Shown: piece after piece, positions 24,948 to 34,986 of the stretch | Position numbering within the stretch: the first letter of the stretch is position 1 | Layout of the letters: each line of letters opens with the position of its first letter | Assembly: GCA_017525035.1 (NCBI GenBank) | Contig: JAFXTH010000016.1 | Coordinates: forward strand, 1 to 44,614 | DNA from: Bacilli bacterium | GTDB lineage: Bacteria > Bacillota_I > Bacilli_A > RF39 > UBA660 | DNA length: 44,614 nucleotides | Direction of reading: 5' to 3' | Notes under the pieces: model-generated | Seen by the model: the letters and a program-made list of their open reading frames with translations, nothing else | What the model was told of the DNA's origin: nothing | Database searches by the model: none | Made by a program: the position numbers and the translations under genes

Positions 24948-27470
24948 AAATTGCATTGTGTATTCTAGTTTTTTTGGTTTAGTAATTTCTTTAACGTCAT
25001 CATCATCTAACCAACCTCTAAATCTTGCATTTCCATATTTTTGATTTAAATATTCTTGTATAATTTCTACTTCTTGTTTTGCTCTTGGGTCATTATCAAT
25101 AATATCACAATCATTGCGGAATCCGCTTATACGAATATACCAATCTTCACTACATATCGTATGTAAATAAAACCATTCGTATTCATCATTTCTATTTATT
25201 TTATATTTGATAGCATTAATTCTGTTTTCAGCTTCATCTTTTTCAGTTAAGTTACTTGCATTATGTGAAGTGATTATTATTGGAGGTCTTTCATCATAGT
25301 ATAAAGTTCTTGGGTGGAAGAATCTAAAATCTTTAAATGTCTTTTCTCTTTGTCTAGATACAATGAAAGTTTTTTTATCATAGTTTGTATAAAAATCTTT
25401 ATCTCTAATTAGAGGCACACTTTTGCATGCTGTTGTTGAATAACAGTTATTATGTAAATTAGTTACTAATCCAGCAATTATTGGATCTTCTTCATGCTCA
25501 AAGGATATTCTTATTATGTCATCAAATGCTTCTTTTAATGCTGCATATATTTTTTCATTGGCACCTTTAGAGTTTGATTCAATGCTATTTCCTGCTACTA
25601 CGTTACCATTTCTAATTATTGGAATCATTGAGCATATTTCGTTATATTCATTTCTTATAACTATAACTCTTGCATAAGGACTTTCACTACAGTATTGTAA
25701 GAATTCTTTTGATTGACCATCTAATCTAAAACAACAACCTGTTTTGTATCCTAAAGTTAAGATTAAAGGATCATTAAGTTTTAACACTTCATAACTATAA
25801 CCATCCTCTGTTTTTCCTACTACTCTTGGTATTGTTGATACTAGACGATTTTCTAGATAATTATGATAAAATGCACAGGCTTTTTTAACGTATCCTTCGC
25901 GTTCTTTTGTGTAGTCGTTACTTCTTGGCGCATCATCTTTATTTTGTACTTCAAATGAATTTATAATATCTGCTATTATATCTTTAGTAAATTTATATTC
26001 ATTTGGAAGTAGATGATATGGATTTTCTTTTAGTACAGATAATACTTTATTTAAATGCAATTTAGTTCCAATATTACCTTGAATTCTTGCTAAGTTATTA
26101 TAAAGAGTAGAAAATTCATCTACTAAAAGAACTATTTCTCCACGAAGCATTCTTTTAATAGTTGTATTGTCATCTTTTTTATCTCCAATTAAGAATTGAA
26201 TTAAATTATCATCTGTACATGGTTCGTTAGAATTATTAACTTTTTTAAATTGTACTTTAGTTACATCACAACATTCAAATATTTTTTCCAATGTTCTAAT
26301 ATTATAAACAGGGCCAAATTTTCCGTTTAATAATTCGATTGTATTATCGTATCCAAGAATGTAGTACATTTTATAACAAAGTAAAACTACATAATCATGT
26401 GGGAATTTTTCACTACATAATTTGATTATTTTATTTATTCTTTTCGTATTAGTCTTTTGATATTGGCAACAAGTTATTTTTCCTTCAAATGTTTTTTTAA
26501 CATCTTTATCTATAACACCAGTATTTAAATAATTTATAATTTCGTAATTATTAGTTTTAGTAAGTGCGTATATATCTGAAGTTGATTCACTTAATCTTCT
26601 AAATGCATATGCCATAGTTTTTAAATATTTTGGTTCAACTTCAAAATCAAAATGTAATATTTGCTTGAAGAATGCTCGCATTAGTTTTTCTGCTGTTATA
26701 TCATCAACACTACAAATTATTGTTTGTAATTCAACAAGTTTTATATAGTTAAAAGTTTCTAGTGCTTTATTAAATTCGTTGCACAATTCTTCTATGCTTA
26801 AACTTTTGTTTCTTTCTTGATAGGCATTCATTATTTCAGATTCTAGATGCTTAAAATCTCCGTTTATTAAAAGTCCTTTTTGTTTTTCACCATCTAATTG
26901 AATAAACTCATTAATATTTAATATTGTAGATCTTCCTTTAAGTTTTCTTTTTTTTATTTCCAAAAATAATATTTCATTATTAACATTATTCATTATTTGC
27001 GCTTCTAACTCAAAGTCTGGTTCTTTTCTACTATATTCCAAAAACGCATAGTTGTTTACTGTTTTAGTATAATTAGCAATTATTATATCTTTTAATATTG
27101 GGCTAGATATTTTTTTTAACATTGTTGCAAGTATTTGTTTATCTTTTAAATCAGTAAAAGATGCTAGGCCTTTATGATTAAAAGTATTATAGTCTTCTAA
27201 TCTTAAAAATTCGATTATAACTCTTTCATATTCTTGCTTGTATTCTTCTAAATTAACCGTACTTAAAAAATTGATTCTAAAATCAGCTGGTAAATCAATT
27301 AAAATATTTACTAATAAACCTACATCTTTAAGACTAAGAATTTTTCTTCTTAGTTTTTCACTTGATAAAACAATTAATTTATCTTTTGCTGAAAGTTTGT
27401 TAATATCATTTAATAGCTTTGTTGGATTATTTGTTTTGGATAAAATTCCAATTAATCTTTCGTAATTCAT
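24933..27470 (-). CDS. large soluble protein of unknown function (845 aa)
   Basis: No signal peptide or membrane helix. The first 550 residues are helical and Leu/Ile/Lys-rich, perhaps a solenoid. A more conserved-looking core follows near residues 575-670: LGYKTGCCFRLDGQ, then YARVIVIRNEYNEICSMIPI and GNVVAGNSIES. This pattern of a Cys pair, then a basic strand, then an outward-looking strand faintly recalls PcfJ-like proteins, but I do not claim it. The start is the ATG at 27470, behind a run of five G; an earlier TTG is less likely. A good promoter lies at 27501-27529. It is monocistronic. Confidence 0.8.
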   Translation of the reverse strand: MNYERLIGILSKTNNPTKLLNDINKLSAKDKLIVLSSEKLRRKILSLKDVGLLVNILIDLPADFRINFLSTVNLEEYKQEYERVIIEFLRLEDYNTFNHKGLASFTDLKDKQILATMLKKISSPILKDIIIANYTKTVNNYAFLEYSRKEPDFELEAQIMNNVNNEILFLEIKKRKLKGRSTILNINEFIQLDGEKQKGLLINGDFKHLESEIMNAYQERNKSLSIEELCNEFNKALETFNYIKLVELQTIICSVDDITAEKLMRAFFKQILHFDFEVEPKYLKTMAYAFRRLSESTSDIYALTKTNNYEIINYLNTGVIDKDVKKTFEGKITCCQYQKTNTKRINKIIKLCSEKFPHDYVVLLCYKMYYILGYDNTIELLNGKFGPVYNIRTLEKIFECCDVTKVQFKKVNNSNEPCTDDNLIQFLIGDKKDDNTTIKRMLRGEIVLLVDEFSTLYNNLARIQGNIGTKLHLNKVLSVLKENPYHLLPNEYKFTKDIIADIINSFEVQNKDDAPRSNDYTKEREGYVKKACAFYHNYLENRLVSTIPRVVGKTEDGYSYEVLKLNDPLILTLGYKTGCCFRLDGQSKEFLQYCSESPYARVIVIRNEYNEICSMIPIIRNGNVVAGNSIESNSKGANEKIYAALKEAFDDIIRISFEHEEDPIIAGLVTNLHNNCYSTTACKSVPLIRDKDFYTNYDKKTFIVSRQREKTFKDFRFFHPRTLYYDERPPIIITSHNASNLTEKDEAENRINAIKYKINRNDEYEWFYLHTICSEDWYIRISGFRNDCDIIDNDPRAKQEVEIIQEYLNQKYGNARFRGWLDDDDVKEITKPKKLEYTMQFKKNA

Positions 27471-27500
27471 GATAACCCCCAAGTCGTTTACAAGTTTGTT

Positions 27501-27529
27501 ATTATATCATTTTTTTCTTAACAAAACAA
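27501..27529 (-). promoter_or_regulatory. promoter of the 845-aa gene
   Basis: On the minus strand, TTGTTT and TATAAT with a 17-nt gap, about 30 nt before the start codon. Confidence 0.7.
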
Positions 27530-27547
27530 CGTTAAATAAGGCTAAAG

Positions 27548-27576
27548 TTGATTTTTTCGCGATTTTGTGGTATAAT
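27548..27576 (+). promoter_or_regulatory. promoter of the acyltransferase gene
   Basis: TTGATT and TATAAT separated by 17 nt, near consensus; the start codon follows 26 nt after the -10. Confidence 0.85.
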
Positions 27577-27602
27577 GTAACACAACTAAGGGGGTAGGTA
27601 GT

Positions 27603-28649
27603 ATGAACAAGAAATCTAGAGTTATTATAGATGAAATGTTAGAAAGCGGAATGATTAGTAGTGAACAAGATTTGACTGGTAATAGTAAAATGAGTTTGCT
27701 ATTTGATTTTATGCTTAATAAATATGGATATTTATTAGAAGATAATGTTGAAGAAGAGAAGCAAATAATTAATAAAAAATTGTTCCATACCATATTAACT
27801 ACAGTTGGAAAATATTTTTTGAAAAACCCTCAAGTATTTGAAGAAAATAGTAATAAACTTGTATATGATGAACCTGTTATATATTTAGTTAATCATAGAT
27901 TTAAAGATGACGTTTTAGCTTCATTATTATCAGTTAAAGATGAAACTACAGTATTCTTTGGAAGTGTGCCACTTTTCTATGGAACAATAGATGGAGCACT
28001 ATTATCACAAAATGGAGTAGTGCTGGTTAATAGAAAAGTATCTTCTAGTAGAAAGTCATCAGTTGATAAAGCCAAAAAAGTATTAGAAGAAAACAATAAC
28101 TTGTTAATGTTTCCTGAAGGAGTATGGAATAAATCTCCTAATAAATTATTATTAGACTTCTTTGGAGGATTCTATAGAATAGCACAAAAAGAAGATGGAA
28201 CTTTTTACAAAGTTGTTCCAATTGTGCATTATATAGGTGATACTAATAACAGAAGTAGAAAAAATAAAATACATACTTTTGTTGATCAACCAATTGATCT
28301 TAGTAACATGAGTGAAGAAGAAGCAATTACATTCGTAAGAGATAGAATGGCAACTATCTATTATGGAATGATGGAAAAATATGGGACTACTACTAGAGAT
28401 AAATTATTAAAAGGATATAGTAGTTCTCAAGAAGCTTGGGAAGCTGAACTTAAAAGAAGAGTAGCAACGGCAGCTAAGTATGATTTTGATATTGAAACTT
28501 CTGCAGATAAAAGAGATAAGAACAGCCCATTAGTAGTATGGGAGCCAATAGCAAACCTTGAAGTTACTAAAGAAAATGCATCTCATGTAGCATACGCAAG
28601 ACAAAAAGTTAAAGAGCTTAAATTAAATGATTTCCAACACAGATTTTAG
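27603..28649 (+). CDS. PlsC-like 1-acylglycerol-3-phosphate acyltransferase
   Basis: A 348-aa protein of the glycerolipid acyltransferase family, which transfers acyl groups to lysophosphatidate or related lipids at the membrane. Motif I HX4D is at His98-Asp103 (VNHRFKDD). The glycine/arginine motif is VVLVNRKVSSSR, motif III is LLMFPEG, and motif IV is VVPIVHY. A roughly 90-residue N-terminal extension and a C-terminal extension of about 100 residues make it longer than PlsC (about 240 aa), so its acceptor may differ. GGGGGTAGG precedes the ATG. It is monocistronic. Confidence 0.88.
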   Translation: MNKKSRVIIDEMLESGMISSEQDLTGNSKMSLLFDFMLNKYGYLLEDNVEEEKQIINKKLFHTILTTVGKYFLKNPQVFEENSNKLVYDEPVIYLVNHRFKDDVLASLLSVKDETTVFFGSVPLFYGTIDGALLSQNGVVLVNRKVSSSRKSSVDKAKKVLEENNNLLMFPEGVWNKSPNKLLLDFFGGFYRIAQKEDGTFYKVVPIVHYIGDTNNRSRKNKIHTFVDQPIDLSNMSEEEAITFVRDRMATIYYGMMEKYGTTTRDKLLKGYSSSQEAWEAELKRRVATAAKYDFDIETSADKRDKNSPLVVWEPIANLEVTKENASHVAYARQKVKELKLNDFQHRF

Positions 28650-28678
28650 AAATTAATTCTATATTAATTTCTTTTTTT
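28648..28678 (+). terminator. terminator after the acyltransferase gene
   Basis: AGAAATTAAT pairs perfectly with ATTAATTTCT around TCTAT, followed by seven T. Confidence 0.88.
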
Positions 28679-28711
28679 ATGCTATAATTTTTTATTATAG
28701 AGGTGAATAAA

Positions 28712-30622
28712 ATGTCAGGATTATTGTTACCATGTTGTTCAATATTTTTCTCAACTTTGTTATGCATCGTTTATTTTTGCAAAGCAAGAGTTAATTTGGT
28801 TGAGAACAAACTATATTCTGGTATGATTATATTCAGTGTAATAGATAGTATATTAGTTACAACTTTACAAAGTATCGTGGCATTATATCCGATAGATTCT
28901 GTAGGATGGGCAATAAGTATATTTAACAAAATAGACTTCTTTGTACTATCAATGTTTATAAATTGTTTGTTATTGTATATGTTATTAATAACAAGTGAAA
29001 AAAGAAAACAAAATTATTTAAAATATATTTTAGTTTTTTTAGCAATCGACGTTTTATTTTTTATAATCAGTTTATTTTTAAATGTAGATTTAATTGTTAG
29101 TGGTGATAACTATAGTGTTAAGGGAAGTGCTATCAATATGGCATACTTTTTATGCGGTACATATTTAGTATCAACTATAGTGGTTGCAGCATTAAATATT
29201 AAACATGCTGATAAAAGATTTATACCAATACTTGGAATGATCTTTTTAGGTTTAGTTATAATGCTTATATTCTCTTTAAATCCATATTTAATTGTTATAT
29301 CAATAAGTTTAACTTTCTTTAACTATTTGATGTATTTTACGATTGAGAATCCAGATTTAAAATTACTTAGTGCAACACAGCAAGCAAGAGATCAAGCTGA
29401 AAAAGCTAACCGTGCAAAAAGTGAATTCTTATCATCTATGTCACATGAGATTAGAACACCACTTAATGCTATAGTAGGTCTTTCTGAAGATATTGGTACA
29501 TTTGAAGAGAAGGTACCACCTCAAGTTAAAGAAGATGCAGAAGATATTATTAATGCTTCTCAAACACTTCTTGAAATAGTAGGTAACATACTTGATATTA
29601 GTAAGATTGAATCTGATAAAATGGAAATAACAGAGGTTCCTTATGACTTTAAGAAAGAAACTGTTACATTAGTAAAATTAAATGCAGTTAGAATTGGTGA
29701 AAAACCAATTAACTTTAAGTATTATATTGCAGATGATATTCCATATGAACTTATAGGTGATAAAGCACATGTTAAACAAGTAATTAATAACTTACTTTCT
29801 AATGCTATTAAATATACTAATCAAGGGGAAGTCAATCTTAATGTCAACTGTATAAATCATAATGATACTTGTGATTTAATGATAACAGTTCAAGATACTG
29901 GAATTGGTATAAAAGCAGATATGATCAGCAGATTATTTAACAAGTTTGAACGACTTGATGTTGAAAGAAATACAACAGTAGAAGGAACAGGTCTTGGACT
30001 TGCGATTACTAAGAAATTAGTTGAGATGATGGGTGGAAAAATAAATGTACAATCTCAATATGGTAAGGGATCTTTATTCTTAGTTACTCTTCCACAAAAG
30101 ATTAGCAAGTTGGCAGACCCTAAGGAAAGTACTGGTAAGTTTGAGAAAACTATGGTTATTCCAAAAATTAATCCAGAGCAAACATCACAACCTGTTATTT
30201 CTGAACCTCCTAAAGTAGAAGGCGTTCCAACAGTAGGGCTTTATGGTGTTAAGAAGATACTTCTTGCAGATGATAATAAACTTAATATTAAAGTTGCAAG
30301 AAGAGCACTTTCAGATTTCAACTTTACAATAGAAGAAGTTTATGATGGACAACAAGTGCTTCAAAAATTTAAAGAAGGTAATACTTACGATTTAATTCTT
30401 ATGGACATAATGATGCCTAATATGAATGGAGAAACAGCATTCTTAGAATTGAAGAAGGATCCAAACTTTAATATTCCAACAATTGCTTTAACAGCAGATG
30501 CTATAGCAGGTGCTGCTGAGCATTATAAAGAAATTGGATTTAACGATTATCTTGCTAAACCATTTAATAGAGAACAAATAAAAGAAAAACTAGATAAGAT
30601 ATTTACTGAAGAGATTAAATAA
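28712..30622 (+). CDS. hybrid sensor histidine kinase with receiver domain
   Basis: A 636-aa protein. Seven or so membrane helices fill residues 1-215 without a clear extracytoplasmic sensor. A short linker leads to the HisKA domain with His245 in SHEIRTPLN. The ATPase domain has [19 protein letters not shown] and [10 protein letters not shown]. The C-terminal receiver (about 515-636) has ADDN, the acceptor Asp565 in [11 protein letters not shown], and Lys in AKPF. Hybrid kinases are uncommon in small-genome Firmicutes. No separate response regulator or Hpt protein is adjacent, so output may pass through the receiver itself. The start is the ATG at 28712, after GAGGTGA. Confidence 0.93.
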   Translation: MSGLLLPCCSIFFSTLLCIVYFCKARVNLVENKLYSGMIIFSVIDSILVTTLQSIVALYPIDSVGWAISIFNKIDFFVLSMFINCLLLYMLLITSEKRKQNYLKYILVFLAIDVLFFIISLFLNVDLIVSGDNYSVKGSAINMAYFLCGTYLVSTIVVAALNIKHADKRFIPILGMIFLGLVIMLIFSLNPYLIVISISLTFFNYLMYFTIENPDLKLLSATQQARDQAEKANRAKSEFLSSMSHEIRTPLNAIVGLSEDIGTFEEKVPPQVKEDAEDIINASQTLLEIVGNILDISKIESDKMEITEVPYDFKKETVTLVKLNAVRIGEKPINFKYYIADDIPYELIGDKAHVKQVINNLLSNAIKYTNQGEVNLNVNCINHNDTCDLMITVQDTGIGIKADMISRLFNKFERLDVERNTTVEGTGLGLAITKKLVEMMGGKINVQSQYGKGSLFLVTLPQKISKLADPKESTGKFEKTMVIPKINPEQTSQPVISEPPKVEGVPTVGLYGVKKILLADDNKLNIKVARRALSDFNFTIEEVYDGQQVLQKFKEGNTYDLILMDIMMPNMNGETAFLELKKDPNFNIPTIALTADAIAGAAEHYKEIGFNDYLAKPFNREQIKEKLDKIFTEEIK

Positions 30623-30636
30623 TAATCTCTTTTTTG
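30610..30636 (+). terminator. terminator after the histidine kinase gene
   Basis: AGAGATTA and TAATCTCT, loop AATAA, then six or more T; the stem overlaps the stop codon. Confidence 0.85.
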
Positions 30637-30678
30637 TTTGTTAATATGATATAATTTTATTAGAGCATGAGGTATTAT

Positions 30679-32775
30679 ATGAACTTAGATATTTTAAACA
30701 AAGAACAAAAAGAAGCTGTATTAAATACTGAAGGTCCACTTTTAATATTAGCAGGAGCAGGAAGTGGGAAGACTAGAGTACTTACTACAAAGATAGCCTA
30801 CTTAATAGAAGAATGTGGGATAAGTCCATATAATATTTTGGCAATTACTTTTACTAACAAAGCAGCTCAAGAGATGAAAGATAGAATATTTAATATGATT
30901 GGTATGAAGGCTAAAAATGCCCAAATTTCTACTTTCCATTCTTTTGGTGTAAGAATATTAAGAGATCATTTTAAGGAGCTAGGATACGATAAAAACTTCC
31001 TTATAATGGATAGTGATGATAGCTTATCCATCATTAAAAAAATATTAAAGAATAAAGGACTTGATCCTAAAAGTTATAATCCTAATGGAATTAGAAATCA
31101 GATTAGTAGTTGTAAAAATGAAATGATGAGTTACAAAGAATATGAAAAATTTGCTATTGGTGATTATGAAAAAGTAGTATACGAAGTATTTAAAGAATAT
31201 GAAGAAACTTTAAAGAAAAATAATTCAATAGATTTTGATGATTTGTTACTTTTGCCAATAAAATTATTTAGAGAACATAAAGAAATATTAAATGAATATC
31301 AAGAAAGATTTCAATATGTATTAATAGATGAGTATCAAGATACTAATGAAACGCAATATATACTTTCAAAGCTTGTATGTGCAAAATACAAAAATATTTG
31401 CTGTGTTGGTGACGTTGATCAATCTATTTATAGTTTTAGAGGAGCTAATTATAAAAATATTTTAAACTTTGAAAAAGATTATCCTAATGCTAAGATAATT
31501 AAACTTGAGCAAAACTATAGATCTACAACAACGATACTTGATGCAGCAAATGATGTTATTAAAAACAACAAAGAAAGAAAAGATAAAGTGTTATGGTCAA
31601 ATAAAGGAAAAGGTGAAAAGATTTCTTATTATCGTGGATTTAATGGAATTGATGAAGCACAGTACGTAACACGAGAAATAAAGAACTTAATTAATAATGG
31701 TATTGAATATGAAAATATTGCCATATTATATAGAACTAATGCTCAATCACATACTATAGAAGAAGAACTAATAAAAGAGTCTATTCCTTATAGAATAGTT
31801 GGAGGAGTAGGGTTCTATTCAAGAAAAGAAATTAAAGATGCTTTAGCATATTTAAGACTTATATTTAATTATAAAGATAATGTAAGTTTATTAAGAGTTA
31901 TAAATGTTCCTAAAAGAGGAATAGGTGATAAGACTGTTAGTAATCTAATTGCAAAAGCTGATAAAGAAAATAAGTCTATTTATGAAGTTATAGATAGTGG
32001 TAAAGAGTTAGGATTCAAAGAGATGATTGAAAGTTTAAAGAAACAAAGTGAATCTTTGACTCTAACTGAATTATTAGATAGAATATTAGATGTAACAGGT
32101 ATTAAGAAAGAGTATGAAGAAGAAAAGACTCTTGAAGCTGATATAAGACTTGAAAACTTGGAAGAATTAAGAACAGTTACTAGATCTTTTGAAGAAAGAG
32201 AAGGTATTGTTTCATTAGAAGATTTCTTACTTGAAGTAAGTTTAGTAAGTGATGTTAATGAATATGATAGTGATAGAAACAGAGTAAGCTTAATGACTAT
32301 TCATTCTGTTAAAGGTCTTGAATTTGATTATGTATTTATAGTGGGATTAGAAGAAGGATTATTTCCACACATTAACTCACTTTTAAATAGTAGTGAATTA
32401 GAAGAAGAAAGAAGACTTTGTTATGTAGCATTAACAAGAGCAAGAGAAAAATTATATTTAGTTAATGCAAGAAATAGAATTCTTTTTGGTCAAGAAACAT
32501 CAAATGTTCCTAGTAGATTTATTAATGAAATAAATAAAGATTTAATAGATAAGAAGTTTGAAGAAAAAGAAGTTGAAGAAAAGATTAATGTAGAAGAAAA
32601 ATTCTATAAAGATGAAGAAGTTGATTACAATGTTGGAGACTTTGTTTATCATGAAGTCTTTGGACAAGGTAAAGTTGTGGATATACAAGGAAGTTTAATT
32701 TCAATTGCATTTAAACATCCTTTTGGTATAAAAAAACTTATGAAGAATCATAAGAGTATTACAAAAATAGTTTAG
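30679..32775 (+). CDS. pcrA: ATP-dependent DNA helicase PcrA/UvrD
   Basis: A 698-aa superfamily 1 helicase for repair and plasmid/replication restart. It has Walker A (LAGAGSGKTRVLTTK), motif Ia (TFTNKAAQEMK), Walker B (LIDEYQDTN), motif III (GDVDQSIYSFRGA), motif IV (NYRS), motif V (TIHSVKGLEFDYVF) and motif VI (VALTRAREKLYL). The C-terminal Tudor-like fold (YNVGDFVYHEVFGQGKVV) that binds RNA polymerase is present. The start at 30679 fits GAGGT 5 nt upstream; an ATG 12 nt earlier overlaps that site. Some relatives run pcrA-ligA; here ligA comes four genes later. Confidence 0.96.
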   Translation: MNLDILNKEQKEAVLNTEGPLLILAGAGSGKTRVLTTKIAYLIEECGISPYNILAITFTNKAAQEMKDRIFNMIGMKAKNAQISTFHSFGVRILRDHFKELGYDKNFLIMDSDDSLSIIKKILKNKGLDPKSYNPNGIRNQISSCKNEMMSYKEYEKFAIGDYEKVVYEVFKEYEETLKKNNSIDFDDLLLLPIKLFREHKEILNEYQERFQYVLIDEYQDTNETQYILSKLVCAKYKNICCVGDVDQSIYSFRGANYKNILNFEKDYPNAKIIKLEQNYRSTTTILDAANDVIKNNKERKDKVLWSNKGKGEKISYYRGFNGIDEAQYVTREIKNLINNGIEYENIAILYRTNAQSHTIEEELIKESIPYRIVGGVGFYSRKEIKDALAYLRLIFNYKDNVSLLRVINVPKRGIGDKTVSNLIAKADKENKSIYEVIDSGKELGFKEMIESLKKQSESLTLTELLDRILDVTGIKKEYEEEKTLEADIRLENLEELRTVTRSFEEREGIVSLEDFLLEVSLVSDVNEYDSDRNRVSLMTIHSVKGLEFDYVFIVGLEEGLFPHINSLLNSSELEEERRLCYVALTRAREKLYLVNARNRILFGQETSNVPSRFINEINKDLIDKKFEEKEVEEKINVEEKFYKDEEVDYNVGDFVYHEVFGQGKVVDIQGSLISIAFKHPFGIKKLMKNHKSITKIV

Positions 32776-32790
32776 TTAATAGGAGGAAAA

Positions 32791-33693
32791 ATGGAGAAAG
32801 ACTTAACTTTATTAATTATGGCCGCAGGAATGGGGTCAAGATTTGGGGGATTAAAACAAATTGAGCCAGTTGGGCCTAATGGTGAATTTATAATTGACTA
32901 TTCAATTTATGACGCTGTAAGAGCTGGGTTCAATAAAGTAGTTTTCATAATTAAAGAAGAAAACTATGAACTATTTAAAGAGACTATAGGATCACGTGTT
33001 GAAAAGCAAATAAAAGTAGAATATGCTTTCCAAAGACAAACTGATATTCCTGAAGGATACGATCCAGGAGATAGAACAAAACCTTGGGGAACATCACATG
33101 CAATATTATCTGCTAAGAACAATGTTAAAGGTGATTTCTTAGTACTTAATGCTGATGACTTCTATGGTAGTGATGCATTTAAGCAAGCTGCTAAATTCTT
33201 TAGTGAAGATCATCCAAATGAATATGCAATAATCGGGTATAAAATAAAAAATACATTAACAGAAAATGGAGCAGTTAAGCGTGGAGTATGTGCTAGTGAA
33301 AATGGTTTCTTAACAAAACTTATTGAAAGTTCTGTTGAAGAAAAAGATGGACATATTATAGCAAGCCCACTTGATGGTAGTGAGCCATTTGAAATACAAG
33401 CAGATGATCCAGTATCTATGAATGCATTCTGCTTTAGAGATGATTTATTCCCATATTTACAAGATCATTTAGTAGAGTTCTTTGAAAAGAATAAGGAAGA
33501 TCTATCTAAATGTGAATATTTAATACCAGATTCTGTTTATAATTCAGTTAAAGAAGGAAGAGTTAAAGTAAGACTTATACCTACAACTGCTAAGTGGCAA
33601 GGAATTACTTATAAAGAAGATAAGCAAAGACTTGTTGATGATATACAAAAATTAATTGATGAAGGGGAGTATCCAGAAAGATTATGGAATTAG
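32791..33693 (+). CDS. NDP-sugar nucleotidyltransferase family protein
   Basis: A 300-aa GT-A-fold enzyme that would couple a sugar phosphate to a nucleotide. The N-terminal LIMAAGMGSRFGGLKQIEPVGPNGE is the NTP-binding loop. PWGTSHAILSAKN and LVLNADDFYGSD hold the base- and metal-binding residues. There is no left-handed beta-helix at the C-terminus. The sugar and nucleotide cannot be read. AGGAGG is the ribosome site. The stop overlaps the serpin start by 10 nt. Confidence 0.88.
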   Translation: MEKDLTLLIMAAGMGSRFGGLKQIEPVGPNGEFIIDYSIYDAVRAGFNKVVFIIKEENYELFKETIGSRVEKQIKVEYAFQRQTDIPEGYDPGDRTKPWGTSHAILSAKNNVKGDFLVLNADDFYGSDAFKQAAKFFSEDHPNEYAIIGYKIKNTLTENGAVKRGVCASENGFLTKLIESSVEEKDGHIIASPLDGSEPFEIQADDPVSMNAFCFRDDLFPYLQDHLVEFFEKNKEDLSKCEYLIPDSVYNSVKEGRVKVRLIPTTAKWQGITYKEDKQRLVDDIQKLIDEGEYPERLWN

Positions 33694-34931
33694 ATAAAAT
33701 ACAAAAGAGAGAAAAGCAAAGAATAATTATTGCTGTATTAGGAATAATTGCAATTGCTATAGCAGCATTCGTCGCATTTAAATTAAAAGATGATAAGAAA
33801 GAAGATCCATATAAACCTAATGAAGTAAAAACTAGTGATCTTGATTATTCATTCTTAAAATTAGAAGATGATAACAAAAACTTAATTTATTCACCACTTT
33901 CAATTAAATATGCTTTAAGTATGTTAAATGAAGGTGCAAGTGGTAAGACAAAAGAAGAAATTACTAAAGTTCTTGGTAATTATGAACTTACTAAATATGA
34001 AAATATTGATAAAGTATTATCTTTAGCAAATTCAATATTTATAAGAGATATTTATAAAGAATATATAAATCAAGAATATGTTCAAACATTAGAAGATAAA
34101 TACAATGCTGAAGTAATATATGATGTATTTAAGGATGCAGAAAGAGTTAATAAATGGATTGAAGATAAAACATTTGGAATAATTAAAAATATGCTTCAAG
34201 ACAATATAGTACAAGATCCTAATACAAAAATATTACTTGTTAATGCATTAGCAATTGATATGGCTTGGTACTATAGATTTGAAAATGAAGATACACATAA
34301 AGCAACATTTACTGTTGGAGATAAAACTTTAGATGTAGCAATGATGAATATGGGATTAAAATCAGATGTTATTAAGTACTTTGTTGATGATGAATTTACA
34401 AGTGTAGCACTTCCATTACAAGAGTATGAAGGTGTTCAATTAGAGTTTGTTGCAATTATGCCTAATAGTGACTTACATAAATTTGTAACTAGTGATGAAT
34501 TTGATTCTAAAATTAATAATGTTTTAAGTAATTTAAAAACTAATAATGAAGTAAGATATTCTATTTCACTTCCAAGATTTGAATTTGATAAGAGATTAAA
34601 TCTTTCAGCTGATTTACAAAATCTAGGAGTAAATCTTGCTTTCTCAGCTGATGCAGACTTCACTAAGATGGGTAGTACAAAACTTTATGTATCAGATGTA
34701 TTGCATAAAGCAGATATCAAACTTTCTGAAAGAGGTATAAAGGCTGCTGCAGCTACTGTAATAGTAGTTAAAGATAATGCAATTATTGAACCTGAACAAG
34801 TTGAAACAGTTAAGTTAAATTTCAATAAACCATTTGTATTCGTAATAAGAGATGTTAAGACTGGAGAAATTTGGTTTGTTGGGAATGTTTATGAACCAGT
34901 TTTATGGGAAAATGTAAAAGATAACTATTAA
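33684..34931 (+). CDS. membrane-anchored serpin
   Basis: A 415-aa serpin with an N-terminal membrane helix (about 13-33), so probably displayed outside. Hallmarks are NLIYSPLSIKYALSMLNEGASGKTKEEI, the shutter segment ILLVNALAI, and the C-terminal FNKPFVFVIRD with GEIWFVGNV. The reactive loop begins ERGIKAAAATVIVV. The small residues needed for loop insertion are present, but the hinge Glu at P13 is Lys. The stretch to FNKPF is about seven residues longer than in antitrypsin, so P1 is not certain. Gut bacteria use serpins against host or competitor proteases. It is translationally coupled to the nucleotidyltransferase gene. Confidence 0.92.
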   Translation: MELDKIQKREKQRIIIAVLGIIAIAIAAFVAFKLKDDKKEDPYKPNEVKTSDLDYSFLKLEDDNKNLIYSPLSIKYALSMLNEGASGKTKEEITKVLGNYELTKYENIDKVLSLANSIFIRDIYKEYINQEYVQTLEDKYNAEVIYDVFKDAERVNKWIEDKTFGIIKNMLQDNIVQDPNTKILLVNALAIDMAWYYRFENEDTHKATFTVGDKTLDVAMMNMGLKSDVIKYFVDDEFTSVALPLQEYEGVQLEFVAIMPNSDLHKFVTSDEFDSKINNVLSNLKTNNEVRYSISLPRFEFDKRLNLSADLQNLGVNLAFSADADFTKMGSTKLYVSDVLHKADIKLSERGIKAAAATVIVVKDNAIIEPEQVETVKLNFNKPFVFVIRDVKTGEIWFVGNVYEPVLWENVKDNY

Positions 34932-34948
34932 TTAGTTGTCTTTTTTTT
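34919..34948 (+). terminator. terminator after the serpin gene
   Basis: GATAACTA and TAGTTGTC (one T-G pair), loop TTAAT, then eight T. The stop codon is in the loop. Confidence 0.8.
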
Positions 34949-34986
34949 ATTATTACTATATAATATGTAATCACGTGAGGTATTTT

